From NCBI GenBank assembly GCA_016711705.1, contig JADJSK010000007.1:62001-126000 (forward strand): a DNA stretch of 64,000 nucleotides. Reading direction: 5' to 3'. The position numbers and the translations under genes are program-made. This DNA comes from Candidatus Brachybacter algidus (lineage in GTDB: Bacteria; Bacteroidota; Bacteroidia; Chitinophagales; Saprospiraceae). The stretch's first letter is position 1. Every line of letters begins with the position of its first letter. A model generated the notes under the pieces. The model was not told where the DNA came from and did no database searches. It saw nothing but the letters and a program-made list of their open reading frames with translations. Below are positions 8,412-18,000 of the stretch, piece after piece.

Positions 8412-9122
8412 TTGATCATCTCAAACTTCAAGCCATTGAAATATATTATTGTAATACTGATTTTTTTATCACCGACCAATCGGTCTTCTGCCCAAATATC
8501 CATAGATCCAAGCCTTCCGGAAAAATACATTGCGGAAAGAAATAAATTCCCTGAAGTATTGCTAGAGTTTTTTAATAAATGGGAAAAAGGTGATCAGACC
8601 TCACAAATAGCTATTTTTTCCTTATTTGAGATTGATACCTTGAATCTGAATGAACTGGTATTCAATGATCTAAGTAATATTGAAATTCTCGGTATTTATG
8701 AAGAAAGTGAAGAAGAAAAGAGTTTCAGAGAATTTGAACAAAGTAATAGAGACTATATGCTCGTCAATGCGATTAAATCAATTGATACTTTACAAATTTC
8801 CTTAGGACAGATATTTGGTAATGAATTCATCGACCATTTCATAATCGGCAACAGCGTGACCTCTTCCTTTAGAGAATATTACAAGGAGGACAATATACTT
8901 AAATTAAGAAATGAGGATACACTCACCAATTCATTGGACATTCCTGTCATAGTGGGCAAGTTCGTATTGAGTACAAATGATTTTTCTATTAAAGATATGA
9001 TCTACGGCTATTGTGAGATGGAAACAGCGCCTTATTATCGATCTGAGGATATGGTAAACGAAACATTTTTAAAATTGAAAAGAAAATTTAAGTACTATTT
9101 TAAGTTTAATATCAGCCAATAA
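8412..9122 (+). CDS. Exported protein of unknown function
   Basis: A 236-aa protein not recognised as a known family. There is no ATG near the N-terminus; the frame begins with TTG at 8412 and immediately encodes a good signal peptide (YIIVILIFLSPTNRSSAQ, cleavage after ~28). The mature part is acidic and contains alternating helices (EKYIAERNKFPEVLLEFFNKW) and a segment SIKDMIYGYCEMETAPYYRS. It is followed by a short untranslated stretch and then the GGGP-synthase gene. Secretion to the periplasm or beyond is inferred; function is unknown. The start codon is unusual but is favoured by the nearby -7 box. Confidence 0.6.
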   Translation: MIISNFKPLKYIIVILIFLSPTNRSSAQISIDPSLPEKYIAERNKFPEVLLEFFNKWEKGDQTSQIAIFSLFEIDTLNLNELVFNDLSNIEILGIYEESEEEKSFREFEQSNRDYMLVNAIKSIDTLQISLGQIFGNEFIDHFIIGNSVTSSFREYYKEDNILKLRNEDTLTNSLDIPVIVGKFVLSTNDFSIKDMIYGYCEMETAPYYRSEDMVNETFLKLKRKFKYYFKFNISQ

Positions 9123-9201
9123 ATATTAGTTAATCTAATCTATAAACAGCTCTATAAATACTATTTAACAATCAGTTTTAATGAACAGATTGCTTTTTCT
9201 C

Positions 9202-9209
9202 TATGTTTG
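9202..9209 (+). promoter_or_regulatory. Candidate -7 box for the GGGP synthase-rsgA operon
   Basis: TATGTTTG fits TAnnTTTG, about 90 nt before the start at 9301. Distance is long, so only a moderate call. Confidence 0.35.
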
Positions 9210-9300
9210 AATATAAAATCCTTAATTTTGAGATTCTATTCAGCACTTGAACCCGGATTTTGAAACAATAATTTGCCCTTAGGCACATAAATTTTATCAA

Positions 9301-10068
9301 ATGTATTTAAGAGAAATACACCAACAGATGGTCGTAGATAAAGATCAGGGCAAGAAGCGCTTTGCTGTGCTGCTAGATCCTGACAAGTTGAGACTATCAA
9401 ATATGGATAAAGTATTGCAATCATCTATCGATGCAGGAGTAGATTGTTTCTTCATTGGAGGAAGCCTGGTGGTAAGCGACATGCTGGACAAAAGCCTCAT
9501 CGCCATAAAAGAAGCCTGTAATATTCCAACTATACTTTTTCCCGGCAATTCTTATCAACTAAGCTATAAAGCCGACGCTATTCTCTTTCTTTCGTTGATC
9601 TCAGGCCGTAATTCAGAGCTACTTATCGGCAATCATGTACTGGCTGCCCCATATTTAAAATTCAGCCCATTGGAGATTCTTCCCACTGGATACATGCTGA
9701 TCGATGGCGGAGTAAAAACCACCGTTAGTTATATCAGCAACACACAACCCATTCCTTCCAATAAACCTGATATAGCGGCATGCACAGCGATGGCCGGTGA
9801 AATGCTTGGTCTTAGAATGATGTTTCTGGATGCAGGGAGTGGCGCACTCAATCCTGTAGAACCAGAGATGATCACTGCTGTAAATAATGTCATTTCCTCT
9901 CCACTTATTGTCGGAGGTGGGATTCGAACTCCGAATACAGCAAAAATATCAGCAGAGGCAGGTGCAGACATCATTGTGGTAGGAAATGCTATCGAAAAGG
10001 ATGCTTCATTAATTGAAGATATTGCTGCTGCAGTTCATGCTGCTTCCACACCAACACACACATTTTGA
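9301..10068 (+). CDS. Geranylgeranylglyceryl phosphate synthase family protein (GGGPS/PcrB)
   Basis: A 255-aa TIM-barrel prenyltransferase. Family blocks in order: FAVLLDPDK near residue 25 (metal/phosphate), CFFIGGSLVVSD, TILFPGNSYQLSYKADAILFLS (prenyl channel), YMLIDGGVKTTV, LDAGSGALNPV and IVGGGIRTPNTA with VVGNAIE (phosphate-binding loops). The enzyme joins glycerol-1-phosphate to a polyprenyl diphosphate, the first step of archaeal-type ether lipids; Bacteroidota are known to carry group II homologues of unclear physiological role. No glycerol-1-phosphate dehydrogenase lies next to it. Its stop overlaps the TTG start of rsgA, so the pair is co-translated. Confidence 0.9.
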   Translation: MYLREIHQQMVVDKDQGKKRFAVLLDPDKLRLSNMDKVLQSSIDAGVDCFFIGGSLVVSDMLDKSLIAIKEACNIPTILFPGNSYQLSYKADAILFLSLISGRNSELLIGNHVLAAPYLKFSPLEILPTGYMLIDGGVKTTVSYISNTQPIPSNKPDIAACTAMAGEMLGLRMMFLDAGSGALNPVEPEMITAVNNVISSPLIVGGGIRTPNTAKISAEAGADIIVVGNAIEKDASLIEDIAAAVHAASTPTHTF

Positions 10069-11012
10069 GAGGTATCGTCACAAAGTCCACCGGAAGTTGG
10101 TATTCTGTCAAAGCCGAAGACGATAGCTATATAGAATGCAGGATATTGGGCAAATTCCGCATGAAGGAATTTGAGCTCACCAACCCAGTTGCTGTTGGAG
10201 ATATTGTAACCTATGAAATAGAATCCGGAGAGCGAAAGGGCATCATCAAGACCATCGAACCGCGGCGAAATTACATCGTACGACAGTCTCCGAGAATGAA
10301 GCACCACTTGCATCTGATAGCTGCGAATATAGATCAAGCGCTTGTCATTGTCACCGTACAGGACCCATCATTGAAGCCGGGTTTTATAGATCGATACTTA
10401 CTTATGACGGAGCCACACGATGTTCCAGCTATTATTGTTTTCAATAAAGTTGACATTTACAATAATGAATCCATACTCGTCATGAATTACTTCAGAGAAC
10501 TTTATGAATCTATAGGCTATACTACTTTTGGAGTATCCGCTATGGACCTCACTGGAGTTGATGAATTAAAAAATGCCTTGATAGGAAAAACAACACTCGT
10601 TGGCGGTCAATCAGGTGTTGGAAAAAGTAGTTTGGTGCAGGCGATGTTTCCCCATCTCAATTTAAAAACTAAAGAAATCTCTTCACACAGCGGAAAAGGA
10701 GTGCATACCACGACCTTTGCAGAGATGTTTGAACTAAAGGAAGGTGGATCCATCATCGATACTCCCGGCATCAAGACACTTTCCTACAATAATCTAACTC
10801 CAATGGATGTCGCGCACAACTTTAGAGAATTTTTCGCCCTTTCTGATGAATGTCGATTCTCAGCTAAATGCACACACATGAACGAACCAGGTTGTGCTGT
10901 AATAGCAGGACTAGAAGATGGCACCATCAATGATATTCGTTATCAGAATTACCAGGCCATCGTGGCGGAACTGAATGAGCAGAATCATTGGGAGCGGAAA
11001 AAGAAAATGTAG
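10065..11012 (+). CDS. rsgA: Small ribosomal subunit biogenesis GTPase RsgA
   Basis: A 315-aa circularly permuted GTPase. An N-terminal OB-fold (residues ~1-70) is followed by the G4 motif FNKVD (N127-D130), the P-loop GGQSGVGKSS (180-189), the DTPG G3 motif, and a C-terminal zinc knuckle of C-x4-C-x-H-x5-C form (CRFSAKCTHMNEPGC). It acts in late 30S maturation. The start is a TTG that shares bases with the upstream stop (TTGA at 10065-10068); no ATG lies in a sensible position, so translation is probably coupled to the GGGPS gene. Length is normal for the family. Confidence 0.95.
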   Translation: MRGIVTKSTGSWYSVKAEDDSYIECRILGKFRMKEFELTNPVAVGDIVTYEIESGERKGIIKTIEPRRNYIVRQSPRMKHHLHLIAANIDQALVIVTVQDPSLKPGFIDRYLLMTEPHDVPAIIVFNKVDIYNNESILVMNYFRELYESIGYTTFGVSAMDLTGVDELKNALIGKTTLVGGQSGVGKSSLVQAMFPHLNLKTKEISSHSGKGVHTTTFAEMFELKEGGSIIDTPGIKTLSYNNLTPMDVAHNFREFFALSDECRFSAKCTHMNEPGCAVIAGLEDGTINDIRYQNYQAIVAELNEQNHWERKKKM

Positions 11013-11423
11013 GGATTGAATGGTGAATGGAGCAGTAGTCAGTAATCGGTAATCAGTAATCGGTAATCATAATTCGAAATCAAACCAACCTAATTTTCCC
11101 AAAACAGCCATCAGCCATTGGCCATTGGCCATCAGCAATAGGCTTTAATCTTTAGTCCGCAAAACCCCCCCCCCTAACCTTCTTTTGGAGCCAAATCATT
11201 CAATCTTCCACAACACAGCCATCAGCCATCAGCTATTAGCCACCAGCATTTAACTATTTTTAGAAAAGTTTCGGTAATCGGTACTGCCCCTCCTCCGCCT
11301 CATTTTCAATTTTCAATTCCTCTTTTTCAATTAAACCCTCCTTAAGGAATCAAATGAATCTATTTTCCAAAGCAGAGCCATCAGATGTCAGCCATCAGCC
11401 ATCAGCTATAAAATAGCAATCAA
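11013..11423. repeat. Intergenic satellite block (heptamer repeats)
   Basis: About 410 bp made largely of AGTAATCGGTAATC-type and CAGCCATCAGCCAT-type heptamer repeats, plus a poly-C tract at ~11166-11174. The stretch from about 11178 is repeated nearly exactly at about 47829 (CTTTTGGAGCCAAATCATTC and on into CAGCCATCAG), so it is a dispersed block and not a local expansion. No coding potential. Confidence 0.75.
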
Positions 11424-12116
11424 TTAAATCTTCACAAACTTCGTATACGTTATTTTTTTCCCTGCCGCTAGATGTTGCTTCTCGTAGAATGTGAGCAGGT
11501 GGGTCTCAGGGCTCGGGATGACATCTCCATAGAAATCCGCTGTAGTTTCCAAGATTTTGTAATCGTTTCTTTCAGCCAAAACATCCTGTGTAAAAGCATA
11601 AAGGGTTGGGTCATCGGTCTTCAAATGTACTATAGCACCAGGTTTTAAGACTCCAAGGTACCTGTCCAGGAAGGGATGTGAGGTAAGTCGCCTGTTTGAC
11701 TTGCTGTCTCTAAGAAAGGGATCTGGAAAAGTTATCCATATCTCTGACACTTCATTTTCTGCAAAAAAAGCTTCAATCAATTCGATCCTGATGCGCAGAA
11801 AAGCAACATTGTCTAGACCTAGTTTGTCTGCCATAGTAGCCCCTATCCAGATGCGGGCACCCTTAATATCTATGCCTATATAATTATTCTCGGGATGAGC
11901 CTGAGCTAGATGGGTAGTGTATTCACCCTTTCCACAGGCTAATTCTAAAATTATTGGTCTTGCAGTCTTGAATACAAGATCATTCCAATGCCCTTTGATA
12001 TCCATTCTATTGCCCATTGCATCATCAATGTGCGGGTCATGAAATTCATGATTTTCGAATACATTGGGCAACATGGCAACTTCAGCAAAGCGCTGAAGTT
12101 TATTCTTATTAGACAT
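11424..12116 (-). CDS. trmB: tRNA (guanine-N7)-methyltransferase
   Basis: A 230-aa class I methyltransferase. The SAM-binding motif I is ILELACGKGEYTTHLA, followed by NNYIGIDIKGARIWIGA and the TrmB-specific WITFPDPFLRDSKSNRRLTSHPFL (the PDPxxKxRHxKRR equivalent). The C-terminal ETHLLTFYEKQHLAAGKKI carries the family T-x-x-E-x-x-F/Y region that binds tRNA. It makes m7G46 in tRNA. Length is typical. It is transcribed away from the OmpA gene on its own, with a -7 box at 12140-12147. Confidence 0.95.
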   Translation of the reverse strand: MSNKNKLQRFAEVAMLPNVFENHEFHDPHIDDAMGNRMDIKGHWNDLVFKTARPIILELACGKGEYTTHLAQAHPENNYIGIDIKGARIWIGATMADKLGLDNVAFLRIRIELIEAFFAENEVSEIWITFPDPFLRDSKSNRRLTSHPFLDRYLGVLKPGAIVHLKTDDPTLYAFTQDVLAERNDYKILETTADFYGDVIPSPETHLLTFYEKQHLAAGKKITYTKFVKI

Positions 12117-12139
12117 AGTAAATACAGTTTATCAGTGGG

Positions 12140-12147
12140 CAAATGTA
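12140..12147 (-). promoter_or_regulatory. Candidate -7 box for trmB
   Basis: Minus strand reads TACATTTG (TAnnTTTG), 24 nt upstream of the trmB ATG, in the 54-bp gap after the OmpA gene. Confidence 0.5.
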
Positions 12148-12170
12148 CTATTCAAAAAGATATTTGGATC

Positions 12171-14039
12171 TTATTTTTTCTTAATTATTACCTCCATCCT
12201 GCGGTTGTACTGGTGTTCTTCCTCTGTACAGTTTACACCATCTTTACATCTATTGCGTGGCTGAGTCTCTCCTCTGCCTTCGATCGAAATTTTATCTCCC
12301 CCCACTCCTTTAGAAATAAGATAGTTTTTAGCTTCCTGAGCACGTGACAGGGATAAGGTTACATTTTCCTTAGCGTCACCTCTTGAGTCTGTATGTGCAA
12401 CCAGCTTTATTTCCATGTTTGGATTCTGTTCAAGTAAGGTGGCAAGCTCGTTCAGCTCTCTTTCAGTCCCTGGGCGAATAGTAGATTTATTAAAATCGTA
12501 ATAAATATTTTCGAGAATAATGGTACCTCCTACCTTGATAGGATCCTTCAGAATGGAAACTTGTTCTTTAATAAATTCAAGCGTTATCTGCTGTTCTTCA
12601 GTCATAGTCGCCAGATTTAATTTCAGGTCATAATAATCTTTTGCTCTGGAACTAATGAAAGACCGACAATCCTGAGGGACGCAAAATTCAAAAGCACCAC
12701 TACCATCAGTAATTCTAGTCATAACTTCATCTTCACAGTCAAGAACTAGATTGACTTCAATGTTTGTAAGTGGCTTATTTTTTTCTTTATCCATCGCTAC
12801 ACCTTTTAGGCTAATACAGGCATCAGAAAGAAGTCTTAGTGTCATTGCCTGGCCAGGAATAAAATTATTCTTTACCTTCTTATATCCCAAAATTGTAGTC
12901 TCATATTTATAAGATTTGCCTTCCTGAAGTTTTGCTTTGAGGGATCCATTTCTATCAGTCAATCCTGAATAAACTGGATTGCCATCGTCTGTAGATATAG
13001 TAATCGTAACATTAGCCAATCTTTTTAATTTAATACTATCCATCACTACAAAGCTTTGATCGACAGGTGTGGACGGCTTTTGTTTTTTAGGAAGAATAGC
13101 ATATATATCATCCTGTCCTGCTCCACCCGGGCGTGAAGATGTGAAAAAGGCAACTGAAGGATCAGGACTTATCACTAAACTAATATCATCGCTTCCGCTA
13201 TTTAGAGGCTCAGGCAGCAGTTCCGTAGAATATGCCTTGCCATCTTTAAGTTCAGCTACATAAATATCCAGACCGCCGAGACCATTGGGCCTATTGCTGC
13301 TAAAAGATAATGTTTCATCACTTAATAAATTTGGAAATAATTCATTATCACCGGTATTGACGACACTGCCGACATTGATAGGGCTGGACCAGATACCTGT
13401 TACTTTTTCAATAAAATAAAGGTCATAATTACCATAACCTCCAGGCATATTTGAAGAAAAATATAATCTGTCTCCAGCACTATTTAGGCTAGGATGGCAA
13501 AAGGAAAATTCATTATTAGAGGCAAATAATTCTATTGGCTTTGACCAAATACCATTTACTTTGGTTGAAGTAAAGATGCTTAAGTTCATCTTTTTTTGAT
13601 TCCTGGCTCCTTCAACCTGGTTATTTCTGGTGAAAAACACTTCCGTTCCTTCTTTATTAAAAGTAAGTGGTCCTTCATGAAATGTAGAGTTCAATACTCC
13701 CGAAAGTGGAGTTTCACCCACAAGGTGATTTTCCTGATCAATGAACGTTTTGTACAAATTAAAATAGGATGCAGCTTGTGATTTCGACTTTCTACCTTCA
13801 GTTCTTCCATTAGCTACATATACGAGACTGTCCAAATAGATACAAGGAGAAAATTCCAGCGCTGAAGTATTTATGCCGCTTTGATTAATTATTTCGTAGT
13901 CATTGAACTGACCGTTCATGATATCAGAAAGAATATCATTATTCTGTGCTGTCAAGTAAAAGCACTGAAACGCTATCAATCCAATGATAATGACCCGCTG
14001 TTTATAATAGCTTATTGTGAAAAAATGATACATATGCAT
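12171..14039 (-). CDS. PD40 repeat / carboxypeptidase-regulatory / OmpA-domain outer-membrane protein
   Basis: A 622-aa protein: signal peptide (IIIGLIAFQCFYLTAQ), then WD40-like PD40 repeats at ~60-320 (HPSLNSAGDRLYFSSNMPGG, NELFPNLLSDETLSFSSNRP), a pair of CarboxypepD_reg-like beta domains (~330-490), and an OmpA C-terminal peptidoglycan-binding domain (IYYDFNKSTIRPG ... LVAHTDSRGD ... RAQEAKNYL, ~505-622). This architecture resembles PorE-type proteins of the T9SS. It is the last gene of a three-gene operon (3 bp after PorP/SprF), consistent with anchoring the PorP/SprF partner and its giant cargo to the cell wall. The PorE equivalence is inferred. Confidence 0.85.
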   Translation of the reverse strand: MHMYHFFTISYYKQRVIIIGLIAFQCFYLTAQNNDILSDIMNGQFNDYEIINQSGINTSALEFSPCIYLDSLVYVANGRTEGRKSKSQAASYFNLYKTFIDQENHLVGETPLSGVLNSTFHEGPLTFNKEGTEVFFTRNNQVEGARNQKKMNLSIFTSTKVNGIWSKPIELFASNNEFSFCHPSLNSAGDRLYFSSNMPGGYGNYDLYFIEKVTGIWSSPINVGSVVNTGDNELFPNLLSDETLSFSSNRPNGLGGLDIYVAELKDGKAYSTELLPEPLNSGSDDISLVISPDPSVAFFTSSRPGGAGQDDIYAILPKKQKPSTPVDQSFVVMDSIKLKRLANVTITISTDDGNPVYSGLTDRNGSLKAKLQEGKSYKYETTILGYKKVKNNFIPGQAMTLRLLSDACISLKGVAMDKEKNKPLTNIEVNLVLDCEDEVMTRITDGSGAFEFCVPQDCRSFISSRAKDYYDLKLNLATMTEEQQITLEFIKEQVSILKDPIKVGGTIILENIYYDFNKSTIRPGTERELNELATLLEQNPNMEIKLVAHTDSRGDAKENVTLSLSRAQEAKNYLISKGVGGDKISIEGRGETQPRNRCKDGVNCTEEEHQYNRRMEVIIKKK

Positions 14040-14042
14040 TGC

Positions 14043-14990
14043 TTAAAAAAATCTTGGGTTTTGAACATCTACATCATACTCTCCGGGAAGGCTATATCTC
14101 AAAAAGCATTCGATACTCCCTTTGTTATACCTACCCAGATCACCTATCTGAATATCATATGACAAGCCAAGGAACAGTGGCTGAATGACTTTCATACCAA
14201 ACAATATGTCTATAGATTCGCCCAAAGCTGAGTTTATTCCTCCTGTTCTATATGAGACCCCGGCATTATATTTCAATCCAAAATCAACCATCAAGTTGGC
14301 GTCAAGACTGACAGGACTGTTTTTGGCAAATTTTAAATTGACCTGTGGTGTAAAGAATAATTCTTCATTTGCTTCAATGGAATAGCCTGACATCAGGTAG
14401 AAATGTATTACTTCTCTCGATATAAGTAATACATCGTTGAAATCTATATTCGATTGCAATAATCTTGGTGCCGAAATACCAATATAAAATGACTTGTCTG
14501 CGTAATATGCTCCCAACCCAAGATTTGGAACTACTTTAGTATTATTTTCTACCAAAACTGCATTATCCGCGGCTAGATTCTGGTCTGCTCTTAGACTATT
14601 GTTGCTGTAATCAACACCATAATATCTGATACTTCCTTCCAGACCACCACTGATGAAGCCGTTGCCCATGGGAAGACGATAAGCATACATACCACTCAAA
14701 GTCCACATATCTGATATGCCTATAGTGCTGTGAATAAGATTGGCTCCTACGCCAACTCTTTGATCCAGAAATGGAATATTAGCGGATAAAGATTGAGTGA
14801 CAGGCGACCCTTCGAAGCCCATCCATTGGTTTCTGTACAATAATCCAAAGGATGTGGAAGGAAGTGCTCCTGCGAATGCCGGATTTATAGCAAGTTTATT
14901 GTACATAAACTGGCTATACTGTCTTTCTTGCTGACCATATCCAATGTTTAGAACTACCGATACTATTAAAGCTATAATTATTGATCTCAT
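14043..14990 (-). CDS. PorP/SprF-family type IX secretion membrane protein
   Basis: A 315-aa outer-membrane beta-barrel. It opens with a signal peptide (IIIALIVSVVLNIGYGQ) and the family's start pattern QYSQFMYNKLAINPAFAGA, followed by NQWMGFEGSPVTQSLSANIPF and the GLSYDIQIGDL..NKGSIE end block. PorP/SprF proteins pair with type B cargo, which they help localise at the surface, and many paralogues occur per genome, each next to its cargo. Here the cargo gene is immediately upstream (12 bp gap) and a PD40/OmpA protein follows 3 bp downstream, which supports a dedicated export and anchoring unit. Confidence 0.93.
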   Translation of the reverse strand: MRSIIIALIVSVVLNIGYGQQERQYSQFMYNKLAINPAFAGALPSTSFGLLYRNQWMGFEGSPVTQSLSANIPFLDQRVGVGANLIHSTIGISDMWTLSGMYAYRLPMGNGFISGGLEGSIRYYGVDYSNNSLRADQNLAADNAVLVENNTKVVPNLGLGAYYADKSFYIGISAPRLLQSNIDFNDVLLISREVIHFYLMSGYSIEANEELFFTPQVNLKFAKNSPVSLDANLMVDFGLKYNAGVSYRTGGINSALGESIDILFGMKVIQPLFLGLSYDIQIGDLGRYNKGSIECFLRYSLPGEYDVDVQNPRFF

Positions 14991-15002
14991 ATCTCTGATC
15001 GA

Positions 15003-18000
15003 TTATCTTTTTATTATTAAAAATCCCTTCTGCACTGTGCTCCCGTCGCCCGCATCGAAAACATAAAAGTAAGTACCTGAAGGAAGATCCGAACCTTTGA
15101 ACTTACCGTCCCAATCGTTTTTATATGGAGCTGCTTCATATACCATACTTCCCCATTCGTTGAAAATGGCTAGTTTACTATTGTTGACCGCAAAATCTTC
15201 AAGGCATGAAATTCTCAATACATCATTTACTCTGTCATTATTTGGAGTAATGATATTTGGAATACTACAATCATTTACCTTATCGATATCGATCAAAACA
15301 TCTGCATGAGCGCATATCTGAGGACATCCGGCTACGCATATTTGGTAAGTAAATTTATCGAAATCAGAGCTACCATTAGGTATGTACAATATTGTTTTAT
15401 CATCTTGGATTTCAACAGATCCGTTCTTAACATCATTAAGTATGTCAAGACTTATCGGCGTATTGAAATTATCATTGACCAATACATTTATGAATCCTTC
15501 ACCACTTTCTTTCATGCGGAAGATGTCATCCAATGAAGTAATCTCTCCAGGCACCCAAACGATCATTGTGTCTCGACTATAGTTTAAACAATCTTTATAA
15601 TCAAGGCTCCATACGAAGACATTTTTTCCGGAGGCCAAATTGGTCACTGTTGTATTGGGATCATTCGGAGAAGATATCAACACACCTGCAGTCAATGGAG
15701 TCCAGGTTCCCTTTGCTATAAATACACTATTTGCCTGAAGAGTCGTAGTATTTCCATCGCAAGCATACTTCACTTTACCTGTTACAGCATTCTCTTCTGG
15801 AGGACGGTTTATTACTACCGCTACAGGAATAGATTGAGCTGAGGCGCATGTATTAAGAGCGGCAATAGCATAGAAACTATTATTACCGTTGATAAAACTG
15901 TTGAAATCGGTCACATTTATACAAAGACCGTTAGTAGGTCCGCCAATAGGCTGAGTCAAAGCGCTGTTGTAAAATGTGTAGTTAGCACCGGGTGTTGCAG
16001 ATCCTGGTGTCACGCAAAGTGTAAGTACTGCACCTTCTTCATTTACGCAGATAGACCCAATAGGCTCAGCCATTAAAGGGGCTGCCGGTGGTAAATTTAT
16101 AGTCAGTTGGAAAGCATCTGATGTAACAGAAGTACAACCATCATTGACAAGAGTCAGGAAGTAACTGCCTGCATTACTACTTTGTGCCGGAAATATGATC
16201 CATTTTTTCTGACTTGAAGTCATACCTCCCGGGCCTGTCCACTGATATGTATAATTAGGTGGATTACTAATTTCTAGTATAATGGAATCGTTTAGACAGA
16301 CTGTCGGATCTCCAATGATCAATGGTTGTGGTGGTGTGTTGACGACATTTACATTAAATGGATTGGAAGGTTTAGACTGGCAATTGTCTTGTACAAAGAT
16401 TACAGTATAATCGCCACTATTGGCCTGCTGGACATTGGCAATGTTAATGGTATTGGCTGTTGTCGTCACATCCCCTGCAGGTGTCGACCAAATGTATTTG
16501 CCGATCACAGGAAGATTTGCAGCAGTAAGTGTGACTCCACTTCCACTGCATACTTTTGCTTCGCCCTGAATAATGGGTTGAGCCGGTGCTATAGAAATCG
16601 AAATTGTAATTTTAGCAGTATCTGATTTACAACCTAGTGCTGAAGTAACTACCAGGCTATATATACCATTTATACCTAAAGCTGGCGTAATCGTTGGGTG
16701 CGCATCAGTACTTTGGAATCCGCCCGGGCCTTTCCAAAAGAAACTAAGTTCTCCTTCGGTAATACTTGTCGTATAATTAAAATTGATCAAATCATCCGGG
16801 AATTGACAATTCTCTGCATCAGAAGTAATATTCGTAATTTTTGGTTTTATGTTCAGGTCCAATTGTACACTGCCAATAGCTATACATCCTGCAGATGTGG
16901 TGATAGTCACGGAGTATGTCCCAAAAGCAGCCTTGACCTTAGGGTTGGTAGCTGTAGATGTAAATCCGGCTGGTCCTGACCATTTGTAAGTGGCTCCCGG
17001 ATAAAGACCAGTAGTAAGTCTCACACTATCTCCTTCACAAAGAGGACTTTCATAATTAATTACAACTTCGCTCTCTTGCGTTACCTCAACATTCAGTGGT
17101 AAAGATTCCAGGGAAGTGCATCCACCAGATTTTAAGATCAATGTCCATAGGCCATTATCTGCGCTACCTGCATTTGAGATAATCAGTGGGTTGGAGGCTG
17201 TAGTGATAAGCTGACCGTTTGGCCTTTTCCATATAAAAGAGTCTACATTTGAAATAATGTTGGATGTCAGTCTTAATTCTTTATTGTTGCACACTGGCCC
17301 GTTAGAAGTAGGAGTCGGAGCAGGTGGTCGCTTTGATACTGTAACCTTAACCATAACAGTTTCAGATGCACAGTTGTCCCTATTCACTACCAGGCTATAG
17401 TCACCTGCGTCATTAAGTGTAGCAGGAGTTATCGCCGTAGGATACTGAAGAAATGAAGTGAAACCATTTGGACCAGTCCAGCTATATTTATAGTTGGTGA
17501 GAGGGGTACCGAGTATGATGCTTCCACCTTCACATACTTCAATGATCGCAGCGTCAACTATAGCTACCGGAATATCCATGACTTCTATAGAAACACTGGC
17601 GGATGGATTGGAAATACAATCGTTTTCCGAAATTATGACATAAAACAAATAGTTACCCTGAGTTCTTGTTACTGAGTATTGTGGAACAATAGTAGAATCA
17701 AGTAGGGTGCCGTTTGGAGCCTGCCCTTCGAACCACTTATATTGAATATTGCCGGTATAAGGCTGAGTGAAGAGCATGATACCGGAACCTGCGCATACAG
17801 AGGAATCCATAGCTCCAATGATAGGTGTATTGATCTCATCATTAATATATACCTGGACAACTCCATCACCACCACAGCCATTGAAACCTGTCACTGTAAG
17901 TTTATAAGAACCTGAATTGATGGATGAAGCATTTGGAATAATTGGATTGGCTACATTCGAATTAAAATTATTAGGACCAACCCACGAATAAGTATATTGA

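Noticed and set aside
17669..17881. 70-codon frame inside the giant Ig/HYR gene
   Set aside because: It overlaps a long, well-supported gene in another frame and has no independent evidence.
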